From Alphaproteobacteria bacterium (lineage in GTDB: Bacteria; Pseudomonadota; Alphaproteobacteria; Rhizobiales; Aestuariivirgaceae): a stretch of DNA of 46,170 nucleotides. Under the pieces are notes generated by a model. It was not told the origin of the DNA and did no database searches. It was given only the letters and a program-made list of their open reading frames with translations. Positions 7,849 to 16,370 of the stretch are shown piece by piece. The stretch's first letter is position 1, and each line of letters opens with the position of its first letter. The DNA is taken from assembly GCA_024642465.1 (NCBI GenBank), contig JAHEBA010000015.1:1-46170 (forward strand). The letters run 5' to 3'. Made by a program: the position numbers and the translations under genes.

Positions 7849-8835
7849 ATGGCGCAGGAACACGACCGCAGCATGATGGAAAACCTCTACTGGTGGGGAA
7901 TTCCGACGATGTTCCGATGCGAATACACGGGACCAGAGGGACGCGACATCGTGCTTGCGGGCGTGCCGCACTCAACCGGCAACGGCACGACAGAGCGAGA
8001 CCAGCACCTCGGTCCGCGCGCGGTGCGCAATGTTTCGGCGCTGCAGAGGCGTTGCCACGGCGGGTTCCAGATCAACCCTTGGAGCAGTGCGAATATCGCC
8101 GACATCGGCGACGTGCCGTTTCCGCGCGCCAACGACAACGAGCACTGCATCGAACAGATCACCAGCTTCTACCGCAATGTGGACGACGTGGGCGCCCGGC
8201 CGCTGTCGGTGGGCGGGGATCACTCGATTACCGGCGGCATCGTGCAGGCGCTGGGGCGCGGCAAGCTTACCGGCGGCGGACCGGTCAGCTTCCTCCATCT
8301 CGATGCACATACCGACGTGTTCACCAAGGTGGACCACTTCCTCGGCGCAAAGAAGTCTGCTGCGCACTGGGGCGCTTATCTTGCCGACGACGGCAAGGTA
8401 GACCCGAAGCGGTCGATGCAGATCGGGCTGCGCGGCCACCCGCGCACACTCGACTGGCTGCAGCCGTCATACGATTACGGCTACAACGTCGTGACCATGA
8501 AGGACTTCCGCAGGCGCGGGCTGGAGGATGTGGTGGCGCAGGCCCGCGAGGTTCTGGCGGGGCGGCCGGTCTACATCACCTTCGACCTGGATTGCCTCGA
8601 CCCCACCGTGGCGCCTGCGGTGTCTAACATCGAGCCTGGCGAGAAAGGCTTCGACATCGATGAAGCCGTTGGCCTGCTTCACTCGGTACGCGGCCTCAAT
8701 ATCATCGGCGGTGATGTGGTGTGCATGATGCCGACAAAGGACAGCCCGAACAACATCACCGCAATGACCGCCACGTCCATCCTGTTCGAGATGCTTTGCA
8801 TGATGGCAGAAAACGTCGCTGCCGGTCGTGGCTGA
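7849..8835 (+). CDS. Ureohydrolase (arginase/agmatinase family)
   Basis: 328 residues. Dinuclear Mn ligands are all visible: H125 (GGDHS), D152-x-H154-x-D156 (HLDAHTD), and D246/D248 (TFDLDCLDP). Family members hydrolyse a guanidino group to release urea, as with arginine, agmatine or guanidinobutyrate. The specificity loops differ from classical agmatinases: HWGAY where agmatinases have HGTxF, and APAVSNIEPGEKG instead of APGTGTPEPGG. The real substrate may therefore be another guanidino compound. It lies 27 bp after the SDR and probably belongs to the same operon. No strong ribosome site precedes the ATG. Confidence 0.88.
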   Translation: MAQEHDRSMMENLYWWGIPTMFRCEYTGPEGRDIVLAGVPHSTGNGTTERDQHLGPRAVRNVSALQRRCHGGFQINPWSSANIADIGDVPFPRANDNEHCIEQITSFYRNVDDVGARPLSVGGDHSITGGIVQALGRGKLTGGGPVSFLHLDAHTDVFTKVDHFLGAKKSAAHWGAYLADDGKVDPKRSMQIGLRGHPRTLDWLQPSYDYGYNVVTMKDFRRRGLEDVVAQAREVLAGRPVYITFDLDCLDPTVAPAVSNIEPGEKGFDIDEAVGLLHSVRGLNIIGGDVVCMMPTKDSPNNITAMTATSILFEMLCMMAENVAAGRG

Positions 8836-8850
8836 GCCTGATCGCCTGCT

Positions 8851-9849
8851 TCACGATTGCTGCTCACCGGCGCGCCGCTTCGGATTGGGCTTGATCAGCG
8901 CAAGTCCCGCCAGGATCAGCACCAGCGCGGTGGTGATGCCGGCAGTCAGTTGCTCGCCCAGCAGTGCGATGCCCCAGAGGATGGCTGCCGGCGTGACAAT
9001 GTATGAAACCTGGCTGCCGAACACGACGCCGCCGTGGGCCAGCATGTAGAGCAGGCCCGAATAGGCCATGAGGTGCGACAGGGTCGACAGCAGGAGAGCG
9101 CCCTCGGCAATCGAGAAATCGAACGGCAGCAGCATGGGCGCGCCCATGAGCCAGAACGAGAGGGCCAGCATCAGCGCACCGGCCGTGGTCATGCCCCACA
9201 CCGCCGTCAATGCGTCCAGCCCATCCGGCCGCTTGAGGCCCACATAGACGTTTTCGGCGGCGTAGCTGATGGCGATGAGCAGTGTCACCAAGGTCCAGAA
9301 TAGCTCACCTTCGACAGGCACATGGACACCGGGCAGCAGCATGATCAGCATCGCGGCAAGGCCCAGCGCAATGCCGGTGAAACGCTTCAGCGAGGGGGTC
9401 TCGATGGTCAGTGCAAACGAGATCAACAGCGTGATCATCGGGATCAGCGCATAGACGATTGCCCGGTTGCCGGCAGGCAAGTGCAGGGCCACCTAGAACG
9501 ACAGGGCGTGGGGGAAGGCGGTTCCGACGAAACCGGTGATCGCGTAGAAAACCAGGTGCTGGCGGTCCAAAAGCACGCGCTTGCGGCGCAGCAGCATGAC
9601 AATGCTGAGGATGATGGCGCCGGACAGCGCCGACCATAGCGCAACGGTGAGCGGCGAAATGCCGGTGCTGGTGGCTACCGTCGCCAGCGAAATGGTAAGC
9701 CCCCAGCCGATGCCGGTCAACAGCAGCACCGCGATGAGCAGTGCGGTGCGCACCGGCACCTGTGCAGCCGGTTCAGCGCTCACGACGGGGCCGGCCTGTC
9801 TTGCTGCGCTGGCCGGAGCGGTCCGGATGACTGCGCTGACCACCGCCAT
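8851..9849 (-). pseudogene. EamA/DMT-family exporter gene interrupted by an in-frame TAG
   Basis: Two contiguous open segments in the same frame (9849 to 9496, and 9492 to 8851) together give about 331 residues with ten hydrophobic segments, the size of a DMT exporter. They are split by a TAG at 9493-9495 (sense ALSF-stop-VALHLPAG), in a region that should be uninterrupted membrane helix. The codon after the stop is GTG, so weak re-initiation is conceivable, but the two halves would be separate polypeptides. No frameshift is needed, so this is a simple nonsense mutation or a sequencing error. The likely start (9849) overlaps the 3' end of the upstream hypothetical gene by 77 bp. Confidence 0.78.
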
Positions 9850-10705
9850 CGCCTCGGCGCTGGCCGGCAGACTTGTGCTGGCCGGGCTTGCCCCGCCCGG
9901 GCTTCGGCCTGGATGCCGGCGGCCTGCGGCGGGCAAGGATTTCGGCGTAGGGCCAGTCGGCACTGGTCTTCGGAGTAGCCCAGAAGCCCTCGAGTTCCTT
10001 CGACGGGTCCAGTTTCGCTGCCGCGTCCCGGCTCAGGCAGACGAGCGTGTAATGGGCATTCCAGTCGGAAATGGTGAGCAGCTGCATCGCGTCATCGTGC
10101 GTGTAGGCGGCGCGGGCGGGCACGTCCATCTCGATCAGGGCCAGTTCAACGTTGAGGAAGTCATCAATGCCTACATGAGCGGCGGCAACGTCCATCTGGT
10201 TGCCGATCTCGACGGTCTCGACGCCGAGCTGCCGGTAAAGCCGGCCGATTGCCGGTTCGATGAGCGGTGACAGGTAATCCTCCACCGGCAGCATCATGTC
10301 GTGGGCGGCGAGAAGGCGGGCCAGCTTCTGTGCGGCCTGCTTGTCCATGAACTCGTCCTTCGCCCGGTTGAGAACGGAATCGATGGCGCGGGCAAGGTGT
10401 GCCGTGTCCTTCAGACCCGCCGCCTGCACCACCCAGGCCCAGGTGCGCGGCTTGGCGAACTTCTTCATCACCGAGTCATGGTTGGACGCGATGCCGTCAG
10501 GGCCGGTCTCGCCGTTGCGCGCCATGGCGAATGCAGGGTGGGTTTGCGGCACCCGCTTGAGGTCGAGATAGCCGCCGGCATTGAGCTTCAGTCCCGGCAC
10601 CTGGGCAAACGGGTGCAGCGCCACGAATATCCGCTCGAAGCGCGGGCCTGCCCATTCTTGGAAGCTTCGTTCCCAGGACCAGAGATGCAGCCGTTCAGTG
10701 CTCAT
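9773..10705 (-). CDS. Hypothetical protein with basic C-terminal tail
   Basis: 310 residues, from the ATG at 10703-10705 (MSTERLHLW). I do not recognise the family. Residues 1-260 read as a globular soluble protein with several Trp-rich stretches (HLWSWERSFQEW, WAWVVQAAGL, EGFWATPKTSADWPY). The last 50 or so residues are low-complexity, rich in R/P/G/Q and strongly basic. That tail is read from DNA that also encodes the start of the DMT exporter in another frame, so it may be incidental. The gene begins 30 bp after tRNA-Leu on the same strand. The open frame upstream through the tRNA is an artefact. Confidence 0.6.
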   Translation of the reverse strand: MSTERLHLWSWERSFQEWAGPRFERIFVALHPFAQVPGLKLNAGGYLDLKRVPQTHPAFAMARNGETGPDGIASNHDSVMKKFAKPRTWAWVVQAAGLKDTAHLARAIDSVLNRAKDEFMDKQAAQKLARLLAAHDMMLPVEDYLSPLIEPAIGRLYRQLGVETVEIGNQMDVAAAHVGIDDFLNVELALIEMDVPARAAYTHDDAMQLLTISDWNAHYTLVCLSRDAAAKLDPSKELEGFWATPKTSADWPYAEILARRRPPASRPKPGRGKPGQHKSAGQRRGDGGGQRSHPDRSGQRSKTGRPRRER

Positions 10706-10734
10706 GAGTGGGTGTCGTCCCGGATACTCAGCTG

Positions 10735-10819
10735 TGGTGCGGACGGCGGGGGTCGAACCCGCATGACCGAAGTCGAGGGATTTTAAGTCCCTTGCGTCTA
10801 CCAGTTTCGCCACGTCCGC
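10735..10819 (-). tRNA. tRNA-Leu (anticodon UAA)
   Basis: The 85-nt gene reads 5' GCGGACG to 3' CGTCCGC then A and an encoded CCA. The acceptor stem pairs fully. The anticodon arm is AGGGA-CTTAAAA-TCCCT, giving anticodon TAA. The long variable arm around CGACTTCGGTC and the T-arm GGGTTCGACCCC are as expected for Leu. It decodes UUA, a rare codon in such a GC-rich genome. Confidence 0.95.
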
Positions 10820-10845
10820 AAGGCAAGGTGTTGACGGGATGGACC

Positions 10846-12402
10846 CTATAACAGGGAGTTGCGGTCTTCCACCAGTCTTTGGGCGGCGCCGTAGTCGGCC
10901 TTGCCGGAACCTAGGACCGGTATCGCGTCGACCACGAGGATGGCCTTGGGAACCCACAGATCCGGCACTCCCTCGGCTTTCGCATAGGCCAGCAGGTCGG
11001 CGCGGGCGGCGTTTTCCATGTCGGTGACCAGCACCACCTTCTCGCCCTTCTTGCCGTCGTCCACGCTGACCGCCACGTGGCTGTGCTGGGGCCACAATTG
11101 CGAGGCCAGCGCCTCGATGGCGCCGAGCGACACCATCTCGCCACCCAGCTTGGCGAAGCGCTTGGCGCGGCCCTTGATGGTGACGACGAGGTCGTTGCCC
11201 ACCGTGACGATGTCGCCGGTATCGTGCCAGCCACCTTCCGGAGGGGTCAGCCTGCCGCCGTCACCGGGCAGCAGGTAGCCGGCCATGACGTTGCCACCCC
11301 TTACCGACAGGAGACCGCCTTCGTGGATGCCCTTGACGGGCTCCAGACGGTATTCGACGCCGTGCAGCAGCGGCCCCACGGTGCCGGGGCGGTTGGCCGC
11401 CGGCGTGTTGAGGGCCACCACCGGCGAGCACTCCGTGGCGCCGTAACCCTCGACGATGCGGGTGCCGTGCGGCTCCCACAGGGCGCGGGTCTCGGGCTTC
11501 ACCCGTTCGGCGCCGCAGACGATCATCTTCACCGACTTGAGGTCTTGCGGGTCCGCGGCGCGGGCATAGCCGGCAACGAACGTGTCGGTACCGAACAGAA
11601 GATCCGCACGGGTCTCGCCGACGAGTTTCGGGATCTCGCGGTAATGCAGCGGGCTCGGGTACAGCACTACGCGAATACCATCGATGAGCGGCAACAGCAG
11701 GCCACCCGTCAGGCCAAAGCAGTGGAACACCGGCAGCGGGTTGAAGAAGGTCTTGAACTGACGCAGGTCGATGTGGGCCGCAATCTGGGCGATGTTGGTC
11801 AGAATGTTGCGATGGGTCAGCACCACACCCTTCGGTTCGCCCTCCGAACCGGACGTGAACAGGATGAAGGCCCGGCTGTCCGGTGTCGCGCCGCTGGCCC
11901 TTGCTACCGAGCCAGCGCGGAGCTTGTCGAACACCCCGCGCAGCTTGGCCGCGGTGCCGATGGTCTTGCGGACATCCTCCAGGTAGACAATCTCGGCTTG
12001 TTCGCCGAGGCCCTCGATCAGATCTTCCAGCCCGCCCTTGGTAACGAACAGCCGCGAAGTGACGACCAGCCTGAGGTTGGCCGTCGTGCAAGCCGACCGC
12101 AGGTTCTTCAAGCCCGATGTGAAATTGAGCATGGCCACCGTGCGGCCATGCCAGAGCAGGCCGAATATGGTGGCCGCGGCTGCATTCACGTTCGGCAGCA
12201 AAACGCCCACCGCCTCGCCCGGGACCGTGCGTGCGGCGAATACGCGTCCGAGCACCTGGGCACCGAGGATGAGCCGGTCATAGGTCATCGGCTCCCGGTT
12301 CTGGTCTTCCAGTATCTCGGTCTTGCGGCCGACGCGGCCAGCCGTGCGCAGCAGCGCCAGTGGCAGGGTCAGTCCAGGCAGCGAGGCGTCATAGTGAGGC
12401 AT
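10846..12402 (-). CDS. AMP-dependent acyl-CoA/acyl-ACP ligase
   Basis: 518 residues of the ANL superfamily. The P-loop-like TSGSEGEPKG is at 183-192, GYGATECSP near 317-325, and the DTGD motif in GWHDTGDIV. The C-terminal lobe ends with the GKADYG lysine loop that carries the adenylation Lys. It resembles the acyl-ACP synthetase half of Aas (lysophospholipid acylation), but no acyltransferase domain is fused here, so it probably activates a fatty or related acid to its AMP-ester. It stands alone between tRNA-Leu and gpt. Confidence 0.88.
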   Translation of the reverse strand: MPHYDASLPGLTLPLALLRTAGRVGRKTEILEDQNREPMTYDRLILGAQVLGRVFAARTVPGEAVGVLLPNVNAAAATIFGLLWHGRTVAMLNFTSGLKNLRSACTTANLRLVVTSRLFVTKGGLEDLIEGLGEQAEIVYLEDVRKTIGTAAKLRGVFDKLRAGSVARASGATPDSRAFILFTSGSEGEPKGVVLTHRNILTNIAQIAAHIDLRQFKTFFNPLPVFHCFGLTGGLLLPLIDGIRVVLYPSPLHYREIPKLVGETRADLLFGTDTFVAGYARAADPQDLKSVKMIVCGAERVKPETRALWEPHGTRIVEGYGATECSPVVALNTPAANRPGTVGPLLHGVEYRLEPVKGIHEGGLLSVRGGNVMAGYLLPGDGGRLTPPEGGWHDTGDIVTVGNDLVVTIKGRAKRFAKLGGEMVSLGAIEALASQLWPQHSHVAVSVDDGKKGEKVVLVTDMENAARADLLAYAKAEGVPDLWVPKAILVVDAIPVLGSGKADYGAAQRLVEDRNSLL

Positions 12403-12443
12403 CTGGCTTTCAATTCCCGTGGGCCACCCCGCTCATGCGGGGC

Positions 12444-12956
12444 TCAGCCGGTTGCACCGTCGCGGATCGGCGGCGCGAACTGCAATGTGAGGTCCCAGGG
12501 CAGGTAAATCCAGGTATCCTGGCTTACTTCGGTGACGAACGTATCAACGAGCGGTCGGCCGGAAGGCTTCGCATAGACGGTGGCAAAGTGTGCGTTCGGC
12601 AGCATTTCGCGCACGGCGCGGGCCGTATTTCCCGTATCGACCAGGTCGTCGACGATCAGGACGCCCTTGCCGCCGTCACGGGCAAGCTCGGACTTGACCT
12701 TCTTGAGCACCTGCAACTCGCCTTGCGTGCCGTAATCGTAGGAGGCAATGCACACCGTGTCGATGATGCGAAGACCAAGCTCCCGCGCCACGATGGCTGC
12801 CGGCACCAGCCCGCCGCGGGTAATCGCAACAACAGCATGAAAAGGACCGTGTTCATCGAGCCGCCAGGTCAGCGCCCGCGCATCGCGGTGAAACTGTTCC
12901 CACGATACCGGGAACGCCTTGTCATAGCGCGGATCGACGTTGCCGCCCTGAACCAT
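12444..12956 (-). CDS. gpt: Xanthine phosphoribosyltransferase
   Basis: 170 residues. The PRPP-binding loop [14 protein letters not shown] is at 99-112, with the acidic pair DD, and AITRGGL (44-50) is the pyrophosphate loop. The [12 protein letters not shown] segment near the C-terminus is characteristic of Gpt. It salvages xanthine and guanine to XMP and GMP in the cytoplasm. The start ATG at 12954-12956 follows a strong GGAGGAA site. It is 42 bp upstream of the AMP-ligase gene and may share a transcript with it. Confidence 0.92.
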   Translation of the reverse strand: MVQGGNVDPRYDKAFPVSWEQFHRDARALTWRLDEHGPFHAVVAITRGGLVPAAIVARELGLRIIDTVCIASYDYGTQGELQVLKKVKSELARDGGKGVLIVDDLVDTGNTARAVREMLPNAHFATVYAKPSGRPLVDTFVTEVSQDTWIYLPWDLTLQFAPPIRDGATG

Positions 12957-13077
12957 CTGATCTTCCTCCCACAGGGATTGCCGGGGTTGCTATTTGCACC
13001 ATCACTGCACGGCGCGCAATGCCGGCCTGCCTGCAATGCAGGTAGCAAGTAGCAGCGAACTGCCCTAAAGGTTGGCA

Positions 13078-14001
13078 ATGAGTACAGCGAGCCAGACCCC
13101 ATCCCCGGTTGCGACGTCTGCGGTTCGCGGCGGACTGCTGATGTGTCTGGCCATGCTCGCATTCGTGCTGAACGACACGCTGGCCAAGTCCCTCGGCGGA
13201 CACGTCGACGTGGGCCAGTTCATCGCCATTCGCGGCGCGTTCGCCAGCACGATCATCGCAGGCCTCATCATCGCGACCGGGAAGGCGTCCGACATTCCGA
13301 AGGGATTGTCGCGTCCGGTGCTGTCACGCACGTTCTTCGACGTCATTTCCACGTTCCTGTTCATCACGGCGCTGTTCCAGATGCCGTTGCCGAACATCAC
13401 TGCAATCATGCAGGCGGTGCCGCTGGTGGTAACGGTGATGGCCGCCATATTCCTGCGCGAAGCCGTGGGCTGGCGGCGGCTTACCGCGATATTCGTCGGC
13501 TTTACGGGCGTGCTGCTCATCGTCAAGCCCGGCGGCGAAGGCTTCAATGTGTATACGGTACTGGCCATTGCCTGCGTGTTCACCGTCGCCTTGCGCGATC
13601 TGGTCACCCGCAAGCTGGATGGCTCCACGCCCTCCATCATCGTGGCGTTCACCAATGCTGTCTGCGTCATGCTCGGCGGAGTGGTCTGGATGCTGTTCAA
13701 GGGGGTGGAGCCCATCAGCATGGATCACCTGGGCCTGACCTTCGTGGCCTCGATCTTCATCGTGGGCGGCTACCTTCTGACGGTGATGGCATTGCGCGAT
13801 ACGGAGGTGGCCTACACCGCACCGTTCCGCTACACGCTGATCGTCTATGCGCTGGTGCTCGGCTATGTCGTGTTCGGCGACGTGCCGGACTCATGGTCTC
13901 TCGCCGGCATCGTGCTGATCGTGGGATCGGGCCTGTTCACGCTATACCGCGAACAGCGCCTCAAGAAGCGGCTGGGCTTCGGGCGCCGGCCCGTCAGATA
14001 G
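13078..14001 (+). CDS. EamA/DMT-family transporter
   Basis: 307 residues with about ten hydrophobic segments arranged as two EamA repeats; hydrophilic N- and C-termini. Family members export amino acids or other metabolites across the inner membrane. The start is the ATG at 13078 with AAAGG six bases upstream; a TTG at 13072 would add two residues. It is intact, unlike the broken DMT gene at 8851-9849. Substrate is unknown. The following MOSC gene starts 11 bp after its stop, suggesting one transcript. Confidence 0.9.
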   Translation: MSTASQTPSPVATSAVRGGLLMCLAMLAFVLNDTLAKSLGGHVDVGQFIAIRGAFASTIIAGLIIATGKASDIPKGLSRPVLSRTFFDVISTFLFITALFQMPLPNITAIMQAVPLVVTVMAAIFLREAVGWRRLTAIFVGFTGVLLIVKPGGEGFNVYTVLAIACVFTVALRDLVTRKLDGSTPSIIVAFTNAVCVMLGGVVWMLFKGVEPISMDHLGLTFVASIFIVGGYLLTVMALRDTEVAYTAPFRYTLIVYALVLGYVVFGDVPDSWSLAGIVLIVGSGLFTLYREQRLKKRLGFGRRPVR

Positions 14002-14011
14002 GTGCCAATCG

Positions 14012-15100
14012 TTGATTATACGCATCGAGCAGATATACCGCTATCCCGTGAAAGGCATGAGAGCCGAACGGCTGGAGCGCGGCCAACTTGTGCCCGGTGG
14101 CGGCCTGAAACACGACAGGGCCTTCGCCTTCACCTCCGGCAACCTGCCGCCGCCGCAAGGATCAGATGGGTGGTCTCCGGCGCGCAGCTTCTTGCAGATA
14201 ACTATCTATCCGCAGCTTGCGGGATTCTCGGCTCAAGTGGACGAGGGTGCTGGCAGCATTTGCATCACGTCGCCTGATGGCGAAACGGCATGTTCGCCGC
14301 TCGATGCAAGCGGCGATCCGGCAGCCGACGCGCTGATGAACCGTCACTTCAGGCCAGGGCCCGAATGCGGCATCCGCATGCATCGGATCCAGCAGCCTCC
14401 CGGCCACTGGGACTTCGACGACACGACCGTGTCGATCATAAACCTGGCATCGGTCGAATGGCTTGAATATGTGAGCGCGATGACGCTTTCTGGCTTGCGG
14501 TTTCGCGGCAACATCTATGTCAGCGGGCTCGAGCCGTGGGAGGAATTTTCGCTGACCGGCAAGACAGTGCGCATCGGCAAGACACGCCTCAAGCTGCTGC
14601 GGCCAGCCTTGCGCTGTGCGGCAACGTCCGCCGACCCGTGGTCCGGCGACACCTCCATCGACGTGCCCGGCATGATGCGGCATTACCTCGGTCACATGTT
14701 CTGCGGCATTTATGCGAAGGTTCTGGAAGGTGGCGACATCTTCGAGGACGACCGGCTTCGCCTCGAAGAGGACGAGCCGTTCAACCCGGTGACCAGGCTT
14801 CCATCAAACGCGCCAGACCCGCTGTTGTGGCCGCGGGCGGCAGTCGTCGACCGCAGCAGCGATGGGCAATTGTCGCTCAGGCCGCAGGATGACAACTGGC
14901 AGTTCCTGCCGGCCAATGCAGGTGCACGCGTGATCGTGCATCCGGGCCTCGATCACATGGGCGATGCGGTGCGCACGGCGCTGGCCGAAACGTCATCGCC
15001 GGAGCGGATGCCACTGGCTGGCGACGGTCTCGACGGGCTTATGGACGGTGCGCGTGTGATCGTTTCCGGACCGGTGCCGCTGGGCAAGGGCCGGGCCTGA
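14012..15100 (+). CDS. MOSC-domain protein with C-terminal extension
   Basis: 362 residues, starting at a TTG (14012) that gives the conserved family opening (IIRIEQIYRYPVKGM). A beta-barrel N-terminal domain is followed by a MOSC domain with the conserved Cys at C202 in LRCAATSADP, the residue thought to carry persulfide or contact a molybdenum-cofactor sulfur. MOSC proteins link sulfur transfer to Moco enzymes. The last 106 residues (about 256-362) are an unassigned extension. The canonical protein ends near residue 250, so the fusion is unusual. No direct partner is adjacent, but moaA and a formate dehydrogenase are in the window. Confidence 0.82.
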   Translation: MIIRIEQIYRYPVKGMRAERLERGQLVPGGGLKHDRAFAFTSGNLPPPQGSDGWSPARSFLQITIYPQLAGFSAQVDEGAGSICITSPDGETACSPLDASGDPAADALMNRHFRPGPECGIRMHRIQQPPGHWDFDDTTVSIINLASVEWLEYVSAMTLSGLRFRGNIYVSGLEPWEEFSLTGKTVRIGKTRLKLLRPALRCAATSADPWSGDTSIDVPGMMRHYLGHMFCGIYAKVLEGGDIFEDDRLRLEEDEPFNPVTRLPSNAPDPLLWPRAAVVDRSSDGQLSLRPQDDNWQFLPANAGARVIVHPGLDHMGDAVRTALAETSSPERMPLAGDGLDGLMDGARVIVSGPVPLGKGRA

Positions 15101-15103
15101 AAA

Positions 15104-16288
15104 TCATACCAGTGGCAAGCGGATGTAACGGCCGGGGTCTGCCGGGTTGGCGTACTTGTTCATCACACCATGTTCGAGATAGTGGCGATGCAGATGCTTC
15201 AGCTTGTCCTGCGACAGCGTCACGCCCAGCCCCGCGCCCTCCGGCACCCGTACGACATTGTTCTCTGGCCGGAACGGACCTTCCTCGATCACGTCATGCG
15301 GCTGCATGCGAAGCAGCGACTGATTGGGTTTCGTGATCCAGTTCTGGCTGGCGCACAGATGCATGTAGGCAGCCGTGGCCACGCCTGAATCGCCTGAATA
15401 ACACCAGAAGCCGATCCCGAACTGCTCGCAAGCACCGATGAACTTGAGCGTTCGGGTGAAGCCGCCATGACCGGCAATATTGGTGACAATATTATCCGGC
15501 ACGCCAAGGCGAGCGGCCTTAGGCAGGTCGATGTTGTGCGACGAGAAGGCAAGCCTCATATGCGGCCTTAGACGCGCCATGTCCTCGTAGGTGCCAACCG
15601 GATCTTCCCAGCAGTCCAGCCCAAGTTCCTCGAAGGCCGGGGCCAGCATGCGCGCGGTGGCGACGGTGTAGGCGTGGTTGGAGTCAGCCCTGAGCAAGGC
15701 GTCATCGCCGATCGCCTTGCGTACTGCCGTGGCCAGCCTGATTGCATCCTTCGGATTTGCATCCGACACCTTGCCCTCGAACATCGTCGAGCCGTGTTCA
15801 TCCTTCATCCGGGCGCAATAGTCGGCCACGGCTTCGGGACTGGCCTCGCCGCCCTTGCCGCCCCCGGCCACCCGATAGGCGAAATACTCCGTGAAGGCGA
15901 TTTCCTTGCGAACCGCGCCGCCGAGCAACAGGTAGAGCGGCTGGTTCCAGGCCTTGCCGCGCAGGTCCCACAGCGCCATTTCTACCCCGCCCCAGGTGGC
16001 CGTCAGTGCCAGTTCCGAGACGGACTGAACGCCGCGGCTGGAGGGCAGGCAAACCAGTTCGCACCCCGCTATGTCCAGCGGATCGCGGCCAATGAGGGCT
16101 TCGGCAAAGGCACCGTTGATGGTGGCGGCGGCGGCAGCCGAGGGCGCTTCACCGATGCCGGTCGCTCCCTCGTCCGTCTCTATCTCGATGATGGTCTGGG
16201 TGAAGCCCGGCAGCGCGCCATAGGACCAGATGTAGGCTGCTTCCAGCGGCACGTTGATGGGCGTGGCCCGAATGGCTGAAATTTTCAT
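15104..16288 (-). CDS. Enolase-superfamily (mandelate racemase/glucarate dehydratase-like) protein
   Basis: 394 residues from the ATG at 16286-16288. The capping domain, barrel and C-terminal pattern resemble sugar-acid dehydratases. Metal positions D202/N204 (ADSNH) and E228 (CWEDP) are present; the third site may be N252 in SSHNID. The second-strand KxK motif reads E171-G-K173, so one Lys is missing. The position of the glucarate-dehydratase His base appears as Tyr in FWCYSGDSG. It probably acts on a sugar acid or related carboxylate, or has lost that chemistry. The frame continues upstream to 16501 without conservation. It is divergent from an Ldh2-family gene. Confidence 0.8.
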   Translation of the reverse strand: MKISAIRATPINVPLEAAYIWSYGALPGFTQTIIEIETDEGATGIGEAPSAAAAATINGAFAEALIGRDPLDIAGCELVCLPSSRGVQSVSELALTATWGGVEMALWDLRGKAWNQPLYLLLGGAVRKEIAFTEYFAYRVAGGGKGGEASPEAVADYCARMKDEHGSTMFEGKVSDANPKDAIRLATAVRKAIGDDALLRADSNHAYTVATARMLAPAFEELGLDCWEDPVGTYEDMARLRPHMRLAFSSHNIDLPKAARLGVPDNIVTNIAGHGGFTRTLKFIGACEQFGIGFWCYSGDSGVATAAYMHLCASQNWITKPNQSLLRMQPHDVIEEGPFRPENNVVRVPEGAGLGVTLSQDKLKHLHRHYLEHGVMNKYANPADPGRYIRLPLV

Positions 16289-16370
16289 GGGGATTCCGGT
16301 TTCCGTTTGAACTGCCCGCAGCGAAGGTGGCAGGCTCCACGGCGACACGTCAACCGGATCCGGAGCGCCC

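Noticed and set aside
10706..11095. Upstream open frame of the hypothetical gene reading AKLVDARDLKSLDF
   Set aside because: This is the tRNA-Leu gene translated; a well-known artefact.
11077..12507. Long plus-strand open frame (476 codons) opposite the AMP ligase
   Set aside because: Antisense shadow of a GC-rich gene; no conserved motifs, and the minus-strand ligase is certain.
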